Below, piece after piece: positions 55,266-64,000 of a DNA stretch of 64,000 nucleotides. Source of the stretch: Arthrobacter oryzae (GTDB taxonomy: Bacteria; Actinomycetota; Actinomycetes; Actinomycetales; Micrococcaceae); the NCBI RefSeq assembly GCF_030812315.1, contig NZ_JAUSSM010000001.1:310001-374000 (forward strand), read 5' to 3'. A model generated the notes under the pieces. That model saw only the letters and a list, made by a program, of their open reading frames with translations. It was not told the origin of the DNA and did not search any database. How positions within the stretch are numbered: position 1 is the stretch's first letter; each line of letters begins with the position of its first letter. The position numbers and the translations under genes were made by a program.

Positions 55266-57446
55266 GTGACAACTGACAATTTTGAACGCACCGCCCCCGG
55301 CGACAGTGTGTCCGCCGATCCCGCCCCGCTGGACAACCGGTCCCTGGAAGACCGCATTCTTGGCGGTCTGGACGACGAGCAGCGGGAAGTCGCGAGCACG
55401 CTGAACGGGCCGCTGTGCGTGCTTGCCGGTGCAGGTACGGGTAAAACGCGCGCCATCACCCACCGGATTGCCTACGGGGTTCACTCCGGTGTCTACAGTC
55501 CGCAGCGGCTGCTGGCCGTGACCTTCACTTCGCGCGCCGCGGCGGAGATGCGGAGCCGGCTCCGCGACCTCGGCGTGGGCAACGTCCAGGCCCGGACCTT
55601 CCACGCCGCGGCCCTGCGCCAGCTTCAGTTCTTCTGGCCGCAGGCGGTGGGCGGCGCGCTGCCCAATCTCCTCGACCACAAGGCGCAGATGATCGCCGAA
55701 GCTGCGCGGCGCCTGAGGCTCAGCACGGACCGCGCGTCCATCCGGGACCTTGCCTCGGAAATCGAGTGGGCCAAGGTGTCCATGCTGACGCCTGCGAACT
55801 ACCTCGAGAATGCGCAGGACCGTGGCAACCCCGGTGGATTCGACCTCACAGCTGTGGCCCGGGTGTTCCAGTCCTATGAGGACGTGAAAACCGACCGCAA
55901 CGTCATCGATTTCGAGGACGTCCTGCTGATCACTGTGGGGATCCTGCAGGAGGACCCGAAAGTGGCGGCCACCGTCCGCGAACAGTACCGGCACTTTGTG
56001 GTGGACGAATACCAGGATGTTTCGCCGCTGCAGCAGCGGCTCCTGGAACTCTGGCTGGGAGGGCGCGATGAACTTTGCGTCGTGGGTGACGCCAGCCAGA
56101 CCATTTACTCGTTCACCGGCGCATCGCCCAAGCACCTGCTGGGTTTCAAAGCCATGTACCCCGGCGCCAACGTCGTAAAGCTGATCCGGGACTACCGCTC
56201 CACGCCGCAGGTGGTCAAGCTCGCAAATGACCTGCTCGCCGGCCGGCGCAGCGGAGGGCCCGTGGCGGACGCCGCCTGGGCGGCGCCGCTGAAACTGGTT
56301 GCACAGCGGCAGCCCGGGCCGCAGCCGCAGTTCACCGAGTGCGCCGACGACGAAGCCGAGGCCGCCACCGTAGCGATCAAGATCCGCGAACTGCTCGACG
56401 CCGGCACGCCGGCCAGCGAGATCGCCGTGCTGTTCCGCACCAACGGACAGTCCGAGGCGTATGAACAGGCGCTGGCGTCGGCCGCGATCGGCTATCAGCT
56501 GCGCGGGGGAGAGCGGTTCTTTGCCCGCAAGGAAGTCCGTGACGCAATCCTCCAGCTCCGGGCTGCCACCCGGGCTGCTTCCGAAACCTCGGCCCCCGAA
56601 CCCCTGGGACAACTTGTCCGGGACATCGTGGCATCCCTTGGCTACACGGAATCCGCCCCGCACAGCGGCGGAGCGCTGCGCGAACGCTGGGAATCCCTGG
56701 CCGCGCTGGTTGCACTGGCCGATGAGCTGGTGCTGAGCCGTGGTCCGCAGTTCAACCTCTCGGACTTTGTCAACGAACTCCAGGAACGCTCGCTTGCCCA
56801 GCACGCCCCCACCGTGCAGGGCGTTACCCTGGCGTCCCTCCATGCCGCCAAGGGGCTGGAATGGGACGCCGTCTTCCTCGTTGGGCTCTGCGAAGGGCTC
56901 ATGCCGATCTCCTTCGCGGACTCCCCTGAAGACGTGGACGAGGAACGCCGACTGCTCTACGTGGGCATCACCAGGGCGCGCGAGCACCTCTCTTTGTCCT
57001 GGTCCCTGGCCCGGACTCCCGGCGGAAGGGCCAACCGGAAGCCCTCGCGTTTCCTTGACGGCCTTCGGCCGGACTCTGTAGCCAGCTCGACGGCGCGCGG
57101 CAAGGGTCCCGCCCCGCGGCGGAAGGCGGCGGCCCCTGCGATGTGCCGGGTCTGCGGCAGCATGCTGTCCACCGGTGCCGAACGCAAGGTAGGCCGCTGC
57201 AGCCAGTGCCCGCCGAGCTACGAGGAGCAGACCTTCGAGGCGCTGCGCCAGTGGCGGAAGGACGTGGCCCTGGCCGCCGAAGTCCCGGCGTTCGTGGTGT
57301 TCACCGATGCGACGCTGACGGCGATCGCGGAGGCGCGGCCGGCATCGCTCGAAGAATTGGCCCAGCTGGCCGGCATTGGCCCGTCCAAGCTGGAAAAGTA
57401 TGGCGAAGCGGTCCTTGAAGTACTCACGGAAAGCGGTAGCACCTGA
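55266..57446 (+). CDS. uvrD2: UvrD2-type DNA helicase with tetracysteine and HRDC domains
   Basis: This 726-residue superfamily 1 helicase has Walker A AGAGTGKT at 54-61, VDEYQDVSPLQ near 245-255, GDASQTIYSFTGASP and ASLHAAKGLEWDAVFLVG. After the motor comes a tetracysteine motif (CRVCG...CSQCP, about residues 626-648) and a C-terminal HRDC domain (about 660-726, LEELAQLAGIGPSKLEKYGEAVLEVL). This layout is that of mycobacterial UvrD2, which needs the tetracysteine motif for helicase activity. GTG start at 55266. The stop overlaps the next gene (TGATG). Confidence 0.88.
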   Translation: MTTDNFERTAPGDSVSADPAPLDNRSLEDRILGGLDDEQREVASTLNGPLCVLAGAGTGKTRAITHRIAYGVHSGVYSPQRLLAVTFTSRAAAEMRSRLRDLGVGNVQARTFHAAALRQLQFFWPQAVGGALPNLLDHKAQMIAEAARRLRLSTDRASIRDLASEIEWAKVSMLTPANYLENAQDRGNPGGFDLTAVARVFQSYEDVKTDRNVIDFEDVLLITVGILQEDPKVAATVREQYRHFVVDEYQDVSPLQQRLLELWLGGRDELCVVGDASQTIYSFTGASPKHLLGFKAMYPGANVVKLIRDYRSTPQVVKLANDLLAGRRSGGPVADAAWAAPLKLVAQRQPGPQPQFTECADDEAEAATVAIKIRELLDAGTPASEIAVLFRTNGQSEAYEQALASAAIGYQLRGGERFFARKEVRDAILQLRAATRAASETSAPEPLGQLVRDIVASLGYTESAPHSGGALRERWESLAALVALADELVLSRGPQFNLSDFVNELQERSLAQHAPTVQGVTLASLHAAKGLEWDAVFLVGLCEGLMPISFADSPEDVDEERRLLYVGITRAREHLSLSWSLARTPGGRANRKPSRFLDGLRPDSVASSTARGKGPAPRRKAAAPAMCRVCGSMLSTGAERKVGRCSQCPPSYEEQTFEALRQWRKDVALAAEVPAFVVFTDATLTAIAEARPASLEELAQLAGIGPSKLEKYGEAVLEVLTESGST

Positions 57447-58132
57447 TGGCCGGGGGAGCGAAACCCCACGCGATTCCGCTGACCACTCCCGACGGAGCCC
57501 CCGTCGTCGTGCGGCGTTCCGCGCGCCGCCGCCGGACCGTGGCAGCGTTCTGGGAGAACGGCACGGCTGTGGTCGCCATTCCGGCGCATTTCACGAAGGC
57601 GCAGGAAAGCGAGTGGGTGCACCGGATGCTGGAGAAACTCCGGCTGCAGGGAGTCCGGCGCTCGCGCGGGGCCGGACGGCGCCGTCCGACCACGGATGCC
57701 GCCCTCGCGTCGCATGCGGCCGGGCTGTCGGCGAAGTACCTTGGTGGGAGATCCGTGCCGTCGTCCGTGCGCTGGGTCAGCAACCAGAATTCCCGCTGGG
57801 GTTCGGCCACTCCCGCAGACGGAACCATTAGGCTCTCGGACAAGCTGCGGACCATGCCGCAGTGGGTCATCGACTATGTGCTGCTGCACGAGTTGGCGCA
57901 CTTGCTTGTGGCCGGGCACAACGCCGCGTTTTGGCGGCTCCTGGAGGCTTATCCCGAGACGCAACGGGCAAAGGCCTTCCTCGAAGGCGTTGCGTTCGCC
58001 ACCTCGCGGGGCATGGCACCGGACTCCGACTCGTCGGACGGTGATGCCGACATGACGTGCGACCCGGACACGACGCCCGGGACAAAAGAGCCAGGCATTG
58101 ACGAAACCGTGGTTTCGTCAATGCCTGGCTGA
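57446..58132 (+). CDS. YgjP/M48-like zinc metallopeptidase
   Basis: This 228-residue protein has a zincin motif HELAH (148-152) with a further His158 (LLVAGH), in the YgjP/WLM-type domain. SVRWVSNQNSRWGSATPADGTIRLSDKLR and MPQWVIDYVLLHELAHL are typical of YgjP proteins. The last 45 residues are acidic and end in PGIDETVVSSMPG, which is encoded by a perfect 42-base palindrome. It is coupled to uvrD2. Substrate is unknown. Confidence 0.8.
   Translation: MAGGAKPHAIPLTTPDGAPVVVRRSARRRRTVAAFWENGTAVVAIPAHFTKAQESEWVHRMLEKLRLQGVRRSRGAGRRRPTTDAALASHAAGLSAKYLGGRSVPSSVRWVSNQNSRWGSATPADGTIRLSDKLRTMPQWVIDYVLLHELAHLLVAGHNAAFWRLLEAYPETQRAKAFLEGVAFATSRGMAPDSDSSDGDADMTCDPDTTPGTKEPGIDETVVSSMPG
58089..58130. 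terminator. 42-base near-perfect palindrome at convergent gene ends
   Basis: Arms AGCCAGGCATTGACGAAACC (58089-58108) and its exact complement (58111-58130) are separated by only 2 bases, and the right arm contains the first base of the stop codon. It lies between convergent genes and must form a very stable hairpin on either transcript. There is no T-run. Confidence 0.7.
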
Positions 58133-58152
58133 TTCATTGCCTGGCCGGCGCG

Positions 58153-59601
58153 TTAGGCCTTCGGCGTTCCGCCGGCTTGGTCCCTGCCCTCACCGTCGTC
58201 ATCTTTGCCGGTCTCTGTGTCTTCCTTGCCGGACCCGTTGTCCGTGGCCGGTTCGTCGAATCCGCCGTTCAGCAGTTTCTGCAGGGCGTCATCCACCTCC
58301 GTGTCGCTCGCTTCGGCGAGTTTGCGGCGTGCGCTGAACCCTTGCGGATCATCCAGGTCCTCGCCGGTGGGCAGGAGATCGGGGTGGTGCCAGATGGCGT
58401 CCCGGCCTTCGGTGCCGCGTTCCTCCTTGAGGGAAGCCCACAGGGTGGCAGCTTCGCGGAGGCGGCGGGGACGCAGTTCCAGTCCCACGAGGGATGAGAA
58501 GGCATGTTCCGCCGGGCCGCCGGTTGCGCGCCGCCGGCGGACTGTCTCGCGGAGCGCAGAGGCGGAGGGCAGGAACTTCTCCGTGGCTGCCGCGGTCAGT
58601 TCGTCCACCCAGCCTTCCACGAGGGCCAGCGCTGTTTCGAGCTTTTCCAGTGCCTGTTCCTGTGCGGGGGTCCGCTGGGGCATAAAAACGCCCTGGGACA
58701 GGGCCTCCTGGATGCCTTCGGGGTTGCTGGGATCGATCTCCCTGGCGAGTTCCTCAATCTTGGAGGTGTCAATGTGAATGCCCCGGGCATAGGCCTCGAT
58801 TGCACCCAGGAGGTGCCCGCGGAGCCAAGGCACCTGGACGAAGAGCCGTGCATGGGCAGCTTCCCGGACAGCGAGGAATAGCCGGATGTCGTTTTCGGGC
58901 AGGCTCAGGCCCTCGCCGAATTTGGCCACGTTGGCCGGCAGGAGGGCCATCTCCAAATCGGCCAGCGGCACTCCGATGTCCGTTGAGCTCACAACTTCCG
59001 CGGAGAGGGCGCCGATGGCCTGGCCGAGCTGCATGCCGAAGATGGCGCCGCCCATGTTCTGCAGCATGGAGGAAGCCCCGCCCATCATGGACTTCATTTC
59101 CTCGGGCATCTGCTCGGTCATGGCGGTGGACAGCGCATTGGCAATGCTGTTGGCCACCGGCTCGGTGAGCCGCTTCCACGTCCCGAGTGTTTCCTCGACC
59201 CATTCCGCGCGGGACCAGGCCCGGCCAATCAGGCCGGTGGCGGGAAGCTCGGTCACCTGGTCCAGCCACAACTCGGCCAGGCGCAGGGCTTCGTCAATTT
59301 CACGTGACTGCTGTGATGTGACGGACGGGTCAGAGCCGCTGGCGGCCACCCGGCGGGCGTTCTCGTGCGCAAGCTGCCAGTTGACGGGCCCCTCCGAGGA
59401 TGCGCTCATCATGGCTTGGACCTGCGAGAACATCTGGGCCAGGAGGTTCGGATCGTCCGGGAGGCCAGCGGCCTTGGCCAGTTCGGCGGGGTCGATGTTG
59501 CCCATGCCCTTGCCACCCATGAGGTTTTGAAGCATTTCCGCTAGCGGATCCTTCGGGGTGTCGTCGTCGCCATTGGGCGGATTGAGTGGGTTGGAGGTCA
59601 T
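58153..59601 (-). CDS. DUF2342 zincin-like hydrolase
   Basis: This 482-residue protein belongs to the DUF2342/TIGR03624 actinobacterial family (Rv3195-like). The helical core contains QNMGGAIFGMQLGQAIGALSAEVVSSTDIGVPL and FLAVREAAHARLFVQVPWLRGHL. In the latter, EAAHARLF replaces a canonical HExxH, so the expected zinc-peptidase chemistry is uncertain. N-terminal residues are Met/Gln/Asn rich and the last 55 are acidic and disordered. It is divergent from the PDZ-Lon protease gene. Confidence 0.8.
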   Translation of the reverse strand: MTSNPLNPPNGDDDTPKDPLAEMLQNLMGGKGMGNIDPAELAKAAGLPDDPNLLAQMFSQVQAMMSASSEGPVNWQLAHENARRVAASGSDPSVTSQQSREIDEALRLAELWLDQVTELPATGLIGRAWSRAEWVEETLGTWKRLTEPVANSIANALSTAMTEQMPEEMKSMMGGASSMLQNMGGAIFGMQLGQAIGALSAEVVSSTDIGVPLADLEMALLPANVAKFGEGLSLPENDIRLFLAVREAAHARLFVQVPWLRGHLLGAIEAYARGIHIDTSKIEELAREIDPSNPEGIQEALSQGVFMPQRTPAQEQALEKLETALALVEGWVDELTAAATEKFLPSASALRETVRRRRATGGPAEHAFSSLVGLELRPRRLREAATLWASLKEERGTEGRDAIWHHPDLLPTGEDLDDPQGFSARRKLAEASDTEVDDALQKLLNGGFDEPATDNGSGKEDTETGKDDDGEGRDQAGGTPKA

Positions 59602-59821
59602 GATCCCGCCGATCGTCGGTGTGACTGTTGATCACCTTCACGGTACCCCGGCGCGTCGGCGGCTGTCTGCCGAATCCGGCCCCGTTCGCTGTGGGCAAAG
59701 AGCATACTGGCCGGCTCAAACGCGTAGTGTTAGTAATCGGAATATTTGCAGGCTGCCGGCATTCTGATTGGGCGCAGCCACAGTGCCGCGTCCATTGGCG
59801 CAGGTGCGGAGAGGTCCTTAA
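59602..59821. other. 220-base divergent region upstream of the PDZ-Lon gene
   Basis: I see no coding region. The part around 59715-59765 is AT-richer and has overlapping -10-like boxes (for example TAGTGT near 59725). Ribosome-binding site GGAGAGG (59808-59814) serves the TTG start at 59822. Confidence 0.4.
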
Positions 59822-60985
59822 TTGACAATTACTCAGGGTGGCCAGGTTCCCGGGGATCCCGCGGAATCGGGAAGCGACGACCGGACCACGCGCGGCACGG
59901 TTAACCGGCGGTCCAAGTCCCGTCGTGCCAAAGCCCGCGACAACCGCTTCCCGGCGATGGTGTCCTCCGGCCTGCTGGCACTCGCGCTGGGTATCACAGC
60001 TGCCAGCCTCCCCGTGCCGTATGTTGTCGAGTCGCCGGGGCCAACTTTCAATACCCTGGCGAATGAGAACGGCAAGCCGGTCATCAGCGTGACAGGCCGC
60101 GAGACGTTTCAGGCCAAGGGAAACCTCGACCTCACCACTGTCTACGTTGACGGCGGACCCAACGGCCCTGTCAGTGTCTTCGAGGCTTTCTCCGCATGGC
60201 TGGACAAATCAAAGGCTGTCTATCCCGAGGAACTTATCTTTCCCACGGGGGTCACGAAAGAGGAGTCCCAACAGGAGAGCGCGGTGGCGATGACGACGTC
60301 CCAGGAAAACGCCACGGCCTCCGCGCTGAAAGAACTCAGCATCCCGTTTGAACAAAAGCTGCGGGTGGCGGACCTTGCGGACCAGTCGGCCTCGGCCGGC
60401 AAGCTGCAGGCCGGTGACGTGTTCTCCACCGTGAACGGCAAGCCCGTGACCTCGCTTCGTGTTGTCCAGGAGGAACTGGCCGCGGGAAACGGAAGGCCCG
60501 CCACCGTCGTCGTCACCCGCGACGGCGCTCCCGTCACGGAGACCATCACTCCCACTGAGAACGCTGCCGGCAAGTTCATCCTCGGCGTGCTGCTGCAGTA
60601 CGAATTCAAGTTCCCCTTTGATGTGAAGATTTCCCTCGACAAGGTCGGCGGGCCGAGCGCGGGATTGATGTTCGCCCTGGGCATCGTCGACACCGTGACT
60701 CCGGGCGACCTGACCGGTGGTAAGCACATCGCAGGGACCGGCACCATCACGCCCGACGGCGTCGTGGGATCCATCGGCGGGATCGGACAGAAGATGTACG
60801 GGGCAAGGGAGGACGGCGCCACGGTATTCCTGGCCCCGGCCGCCAATTGCGCGGAAGTGGTGGGACACATTCCGGACGGGTTGCAGGTGGTCAAAGTCGA
60901 AAACCTGGCTGAGGCACGGGAAGCCGTCAGTGTGGTCGGTTCAGGCGGCGACACATCCGGCCTTCCCGCGTGCACCAGCAACTAG
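59822..60985 (+). CDS. Membrane PDZ-Lon (S16) protease, YlbL-like
   Basis: This 387-residue membrane-anchored protease has one N-terminal membrane helix (about residues 45-65), a PDZ domain (about 180-245, AGDVFSTVNGKPVTSLRVVQEEL) and a Lon-type protease domain. The catalytic Ser279 is in GGPSAGLMFALG and Lys324 in IGGIGQKMYGA. TTG at 59822 is supported by GGAGAGG 7 bases upstream. It lacks an AAA+ domain. Homologues act in envelope protein quality control and division checkpoints in Bacillus. It lies beside UPF0182 as in mycobacteria. Confidence 0.87.
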   Translation: MTITQGGQVPGDPAESGSDDRTTRGTVNRRSKSRRAKARDNRFPAMVSSGLLALALGITAASLPVPYVVESPGPTFNTLANENGKPVISVTGRETFQAKGNLDLTTVYVDGGPNGPVSVFEAFSAWLDKSKAVYPEELIFPTGVTKEESQQESAVAMTTSQENATASALKELSIPFEQKLRVADLADQSASAGKLQAGDVFSTVNGKPVTSLRVVQEELAAGNGRPATVVVTRDGAPVTETITPTENAAGKFILGVLLQYEFKFPFDVKISLDKVGGPSAGLMFALGIVDTVTPGDLTGGKHIAGTGTITPDGVVGSIGGIGQKMYGAREDGATVFLAPAANCAEVVGHIPDGLQVVKVENLAEAREAVSVVGSGGDTSGLPACTSN

Positions 60986-61100
60986 ACTAATTGCAGGAAC
61001 TAAGCACCACCGCCACTCGTGGCATTAATGACTGACTCTGGACCTCACATCCGAAGTGCAGCGTCAGTCCGAGCAACACCATCACTCGCGCTCTGAATTT

Positions 61101-61106
61101 TGACAA
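61101..61106 (+). promoter_or_regulatory. Perfect TTGACA -35 hexamer before the UPF0182 gene
   Basis: TTGACA matches the vegetative -35 consensus, but no good -10 box lies 17-18 bases downstream; the nearest candidate, AGCTAT (61126-61131), gives 19. So the promoter is plausible but not certain. Confidence 0.4.
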
Positions 61107-61142
61107 GACCAGTAACTGACAACCAGCTATGAGGTACCGAGT

Positions 61143-64000
61143 TTGTCCCGTCCCGCCAGCTCCACTCCGCCCGGAAGACCCCAGCCAAGGCGAGGTGCCT
61201 TGACGCCGACATTGATCGTCGTAGCACTGGTTGTGGTCGGATTCATCTTCTTCGCCAATGTTTGGACCGATGTCCTCTGGTACCAGCAGCTTGGTTTCAT
61301 TGAAGTTTTCCTGACCGAAAACGTGGCCCGGATCGTCATCTTCCTGGCCGGCTTCGCCCTTATGTTCCTGGCCATGTTCTATGCCATCCGCATCGCCTAT
61401 CACGCGCGCCCCGTTTACGCCCCTGATTCGGAGATCAGGGACAACCTGAACCGCTACCAGGCGCAACTGGAACCCGTTCGCCGGGTGGTCATGGTGGGCC
61501 TGCCGGTGCTGTTCGGCCTCTTCGCCGGAAGCGCCGCCGCCAGCCAGTGGCAAAAAGTGCTGCTGTTCCTGAACCAGGAGTCCTTCGGCCAGAACGACCC
61601 GCAGTTCAACCTGGATATCAGCTTCTACCTGATGACCCTGCCGTTCCTCGGTTTCGTGACGGGCTTCCTCATCAGCGTCGTTGTGGTTGCCGGTATCGCG
61701 GGAATCCTCACGCATTACCTGTACGGCAGCATCCGGATCATGGAGCGCGGCATCTTCACCAGCCGGGCTGCCCAGATCCATCTCGCCGTGACAGGCGCTG
61801 CCTTCCTGCTGCTGCTCGGCGTGAACTTCTGGCTGGACCGCTATTCCGCAGTGCAGAACAGCAACGGACGCTGGTCCGGCGCCCTGTACACGGACGTCAA
61901 TGCGGTAATCCCTACGAAGTCCATCCTTGCCGTGGCTGCCGCCCTGGTCGCAATCCTGTTCATCGTCGCGGCCGTAATCGGTAAGTGGCGCTTGCCCGTT
62001 ATCGGCACGGCAATGCTGGTCATTACCTCCATCCTTGCCGGCGGTGTCTACCCGTGGGTCATCCAGCAGTTCCAGGTGCGCCCGTCCGAACAGACCCTCG
62101 AGAAGCCGTTCATCGAGCGGAACATCAGCATGACCCGTGCTGCCTATGGTCTCGACAAGATCAAGGAGGAGCGGTACAACGCCACCACCACCGCCACCAC
62201 GGGCGCACTGGCACCCGATGCACAAACCACTGCCAATATCCGGCTCCTGGACCCGAACCTGATTTCGGACGCCTTCTCCCAGCTGGAGCAGTACCGGCCC
62301 TACTACCAGTTCCCGAGCGCGCTCAACGTTGACCGGTACGAAGTTGACGGCAAGGTCCAGGACACCGTGATCGCCGTCCGTGAGCTGAACCCGGACGGGC
62401 TCAGCGCCAACCAGCAGTCCTGGCTGAACCGGCACGTGGTCTACACCCACGGCTACGGCGTAGTGGCCGCCAAGGGCAATAAGTTCACCGCCGACGGCAA
62501 ACCGGAGTTCCTTCAGGCCGGCATTCCGTCAACGGGAGTCCTCGGCAACGACACGACTTATCAGCCCCGGATCTACTTCGGCGAGAACTCGCCCGAATAC
62601 TCGATCGTCGGAGCCCCGGATGGCTCTCCGAACCGTGAACAGGACCGACCCGCCGGCAGGGAAGGCGACGGCGAAACCCAGTACACCTTTAGCGGAAACG
62701 GCGGCCCGAACGTCGGCAGCTTCTTCAACAAGGTTCTCTACGCGATCAAGTTCCAGTCCTCCGACCTCCTGCTGTCCGATGGCGTGAACGCCGAGTCGCA
62801 GATTCTCTACGACCGCAACCCGCGGGACCGCGTCGAAAAGGTCGCCCCCTACCTCACTGTCGACGGCAACGCCTACCCTGCGGTCGTGGACGGCAGGGTG
62901 AAGTGGATCGTGGACGGCTACACCACGAGCCAGTACTACCCGTACTCGCAGCAGGAACAGTTGTCCTCGGCCACCGCCGATTCACAGACGACCGCCGGGC
63001 GCACCGTCGCCCTGCCCAACAGCTCGGTGAACTACATCCGCAACTCCGTGAAGGCAACTGTTGACGCCTACGACGGCTCCGTGACGCTGTACGCCTGGGA
63101 TGACCAGGACCCGGTGCTGAAGGCCTGGCAGAAGGTCTTCCCGACGTCCCTGAAGCCGTACTCGGAGATGTCCGGGGCGCTCATGAGCCACGTCCGCTAC
63201 CCCGAGGACCTGTTCAAGGTCCAGCGCGAATTGCTGGGCCGTTACCACGTCACCCAGGTTGACAACTTCTACACGAACAACGACGCCTGGTCCGTTCCGA
63301 ACGATCCCACGGTGACTGAACCGGTCAAGCAGCCGCCGTTCTACATGTCGCTGCAGATGCCGGACCAGGACAAGCCGGCCTTCCAGCTCACGTCGTCGTT
63401 CATTCCGCAGGTGGTCAACGGCACCGCCCGCAACGTGCTCTACGGATTCCTCGCCGCGGATTCCGACGCCGGCAACGAGAAGGGCGTGAAGGCCGAAAGC
63501 TACGGCCAGCTGAGGCTTCTGCAGATTCCGCCGGAAGCCCAGGTACCCGGCCCGGGCCAGGCCCAGAACAAGTTCAACTCGGATCCCACGGTGTCCCAAG
63601 CGTTGAACCTGCTCCGGCAGGGCGCGTCCGACGTCCTCAACGGCAACCTCCTTACCCTCCCGGTGGGCGGCGGTCTGCTGTACGTGCAGCCCGTCTACTT
63701 GCGGTCCACCGGCGAAACGTCCTACCCCACGCTTCAGCGCGTACTGGTGGCCTTCGGTGACAAGATTGGCTTTGCGCCAACCTTGGATCAGGCGTTGAAC
63801 CAGCTGTTCGGCGGTGACTCCGGCGCTTCGGCGGGTGATTCGGAGAACAACGGGCAGACGCCACCCCCCGCGCCCGGCGGCACGCCTCCTCCCGCCGGCG
63901 GCACGGATGCCAAGGCGGAGCTGAAGGCCGCGCTGGAAGAAGCGAACGCAGCCATTCGGGCCGGCCAGGAAGCCCTCGCCAAGGGTGACTTTGCAGCCTA
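61143..64000 (+). CDS. UPF0182 large membrane protein, N-terminal part
   Basis: This gene runs off the window end after about 952 codons. The N-terminal third has about seven membrane helices (first [22 protein letters not shown]). A large extracellular domain follows, with [41 protein letters not shown] and [20 protein letters not shown]. This is a clear UPF0182 (Rv3193c-like) protein of unknown function. The TTG at 61143 has GAGG at 7 bases. A Pro/Gly-rich linker (about residue 895-915) then leads into a likely C-terminal coiled coil that continues outside. Confidence 0.88.
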   Translation, partial: MSRPASSTPPGRPQPRRGALTPTLIVVALVVVGFIFFANVWTDVLWYQQLGFIEVFLTENVARIVIFLAGFALMFLAMFYAIRIAYHARPVYAPDSEIRDNLNRYQAQLEPVRRVVMVGLPVLFGLFAGSAAASQWQKVLLFLNQESFGQNDPQFNLDISFYLMTLPFLGFVTGFLISVVVVAGIAGILTHYLYGSIRIMERGIFTSRAAQIHLAVTGAAFLLLLGVNFWLDRYSAVQNSNGRWSGALYTDVNAVIPTKSILAVAAALVAILFIVAAVIGKWRLPVIGTAMLVITSILAGGVYPWVIQQFQVRPSEQTLEKPFIERNISMTRAAYGLDKIKEERYNATTTATTGALAPDAQTTANIRLLDPNLISDAFSQLEQYRPYYQFPSALNVDRYEVDGKVQDTVIAVRELNPDGLSANQQSWLNRHVVYTHGYGVVAAKGNKFTADGKPEFLQAGIPSTGVLGNDTTYQPRIYFGENSPEYSIVGAPDGSPNREQDRPAGREGDGETQYTFSGNGGPNVGSFFNKVLYAIKFQSSDLLLSDGVNAESQILYDRNPRDRVEKVAPYLTVDGNAYPAVVDGRVKWIVDGYTTSQYYPYSQQEQLSSATADSQTTAGRTVALPNSSVNYIRNSVKATVDAYDGSVTLYAWDDQDPVLKAWQKVFPTSLKPYSEMSGALMSHVRYPEDLFKVQRELLGRYHVTQVDNFYTNNDAWSVPNDPTVTEPVKQPPFYMSLQMPDQDKPAFQLTSSFIPQVVNGTARNVLYGFLAADSDAGNEKGVKAESYGQLRLLQIPPEAQVPGPGQAQNKFNSDPTVSQALNLLRQGASDVLNGNLLTLPVGGGLLYVQPVYLRSTGETSYPTLQRVLVAFGDKIGFAPTLDQALNQLFGGDSGASAGDSENNGQTPPPAPGGTPPPAGGTDAKAELKAALEEANAAIRAGQEALAKGDFAA

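Noticed and set aside
54861..56987. 708-codon frame antisense to nudC and uvrD2
   Set aside because: Both sense genes have full catalytic motifs; the antisense frame has none.
60987..62450. 487-codon frame antisense to UPF0182
   Set aside because: The sense frame encodes conserved membrane helices and family motifs.

Overview
This is a GC-rich actinobacterial chromosome segment, most like Arthrobacter/Pseudarthrobacter (Micrococcaceae). The grounds are base composition, many GTG/TTG starts, the coproporphyrin-type haem genes, a mycobacterial-style AdnA/AdnB pair, and small actinobacterial families (DUF3117, DUF3107, DUF2342, DUF1003). From memory, the left part (dapE to the stress protein near 14 kb) resembles the M. 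tuberculosis Rv1202-Rv1234 neighbourhood, and the parts near 17-28 kb and 44-64 kb resemble Rv3193c-Rv3211. I see no insertion sequence, prophage, CRISPR array, tRNA or rRNA. It reads as core chromosome.

Layout. 0-4 kb: end of dapE, then a glutamate-type ABC transporter operon (gluABCD, minus strand). 4-14 kb: a LOG-family nucleosidase, a DivIVA-like protein, a PIG-V-like membrane glycosyltransferase, DUF3117, an O-methyltransferase, an ECF sigma factor with its anti-sigma factor, tatB, mrp, a DUF1003 membrane protein paired with a PRC/MgtE_N/CBS protein, and a YflT-like stress protein. 14-21 kb: aminopeptidase P, a PHP phosphoesterase, a solitary DNA methyltransferase behind a DEAD-box helicase, an RNB exoribonuclease and a ferritin-fold protein. 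21.8-28.4 kb: thiamine genes (thiE divergent from riboswitch-led thiOSG), a PCD-glyoxalase fusion, a small membrane protein, DUF3107, a TetR regulator and moeZ. 28.4-41.2 kb: a nearly complete haem locus (hemA; hemE, hemY, a secreted Pro-rich protein, hemQ, hemH, hemC, hemD, hemB, an LLM flavoenzyme, hemL). 41.2-44 kb: metNIQ methionine transporter. 44-64 kb: DNA repair and quality control: a DEDDh exonuclease, an alkyltransferase-like protein coupled to adnA-adnB, an APH-like kinase, nudC, uvrD2, a YgjP-like peptidase, DUF2342, a PDZ-Lon protease, and a UPF0182 membrane protein cut by the window end.

How the genes work together. The haem locus carries every step from glutamyl-tRNA to haem b by the coproporphyrin-dependent route (HemY, HemH, HemQ), lacking only glutamyl-tRNA synthetase. 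thiO/thiS/thiG supply the thiazole half of thiamine and thiE joins the halves; only the thiOSG side carries the TPP riboswitch. ATL-AdnA-AdnB is one overlapping transcription unit joining alkyl-lesion recognition to double-strand-end resection.

The most general signal I found is promoter architecture. At least a dozen genes have an ANNNT-type -10 box (mostly TANNNT) ending exactly 6 or 7 bases before an ATG or GTG, with no Shine-Dalgarno sequence. This is the geometry expected for leaderless mRNAs, and I used it to choose several starts. Other items worth a second look are a palindrome upstream of hemQ, a 42-bp palindrome at 58.1 kb, a TetR-site candidate between tetR and moeZ, and the two non-haem genes inside the haem locus. 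I see no clearly new multi-gene system here; the best candidates for new biology are regulatory.
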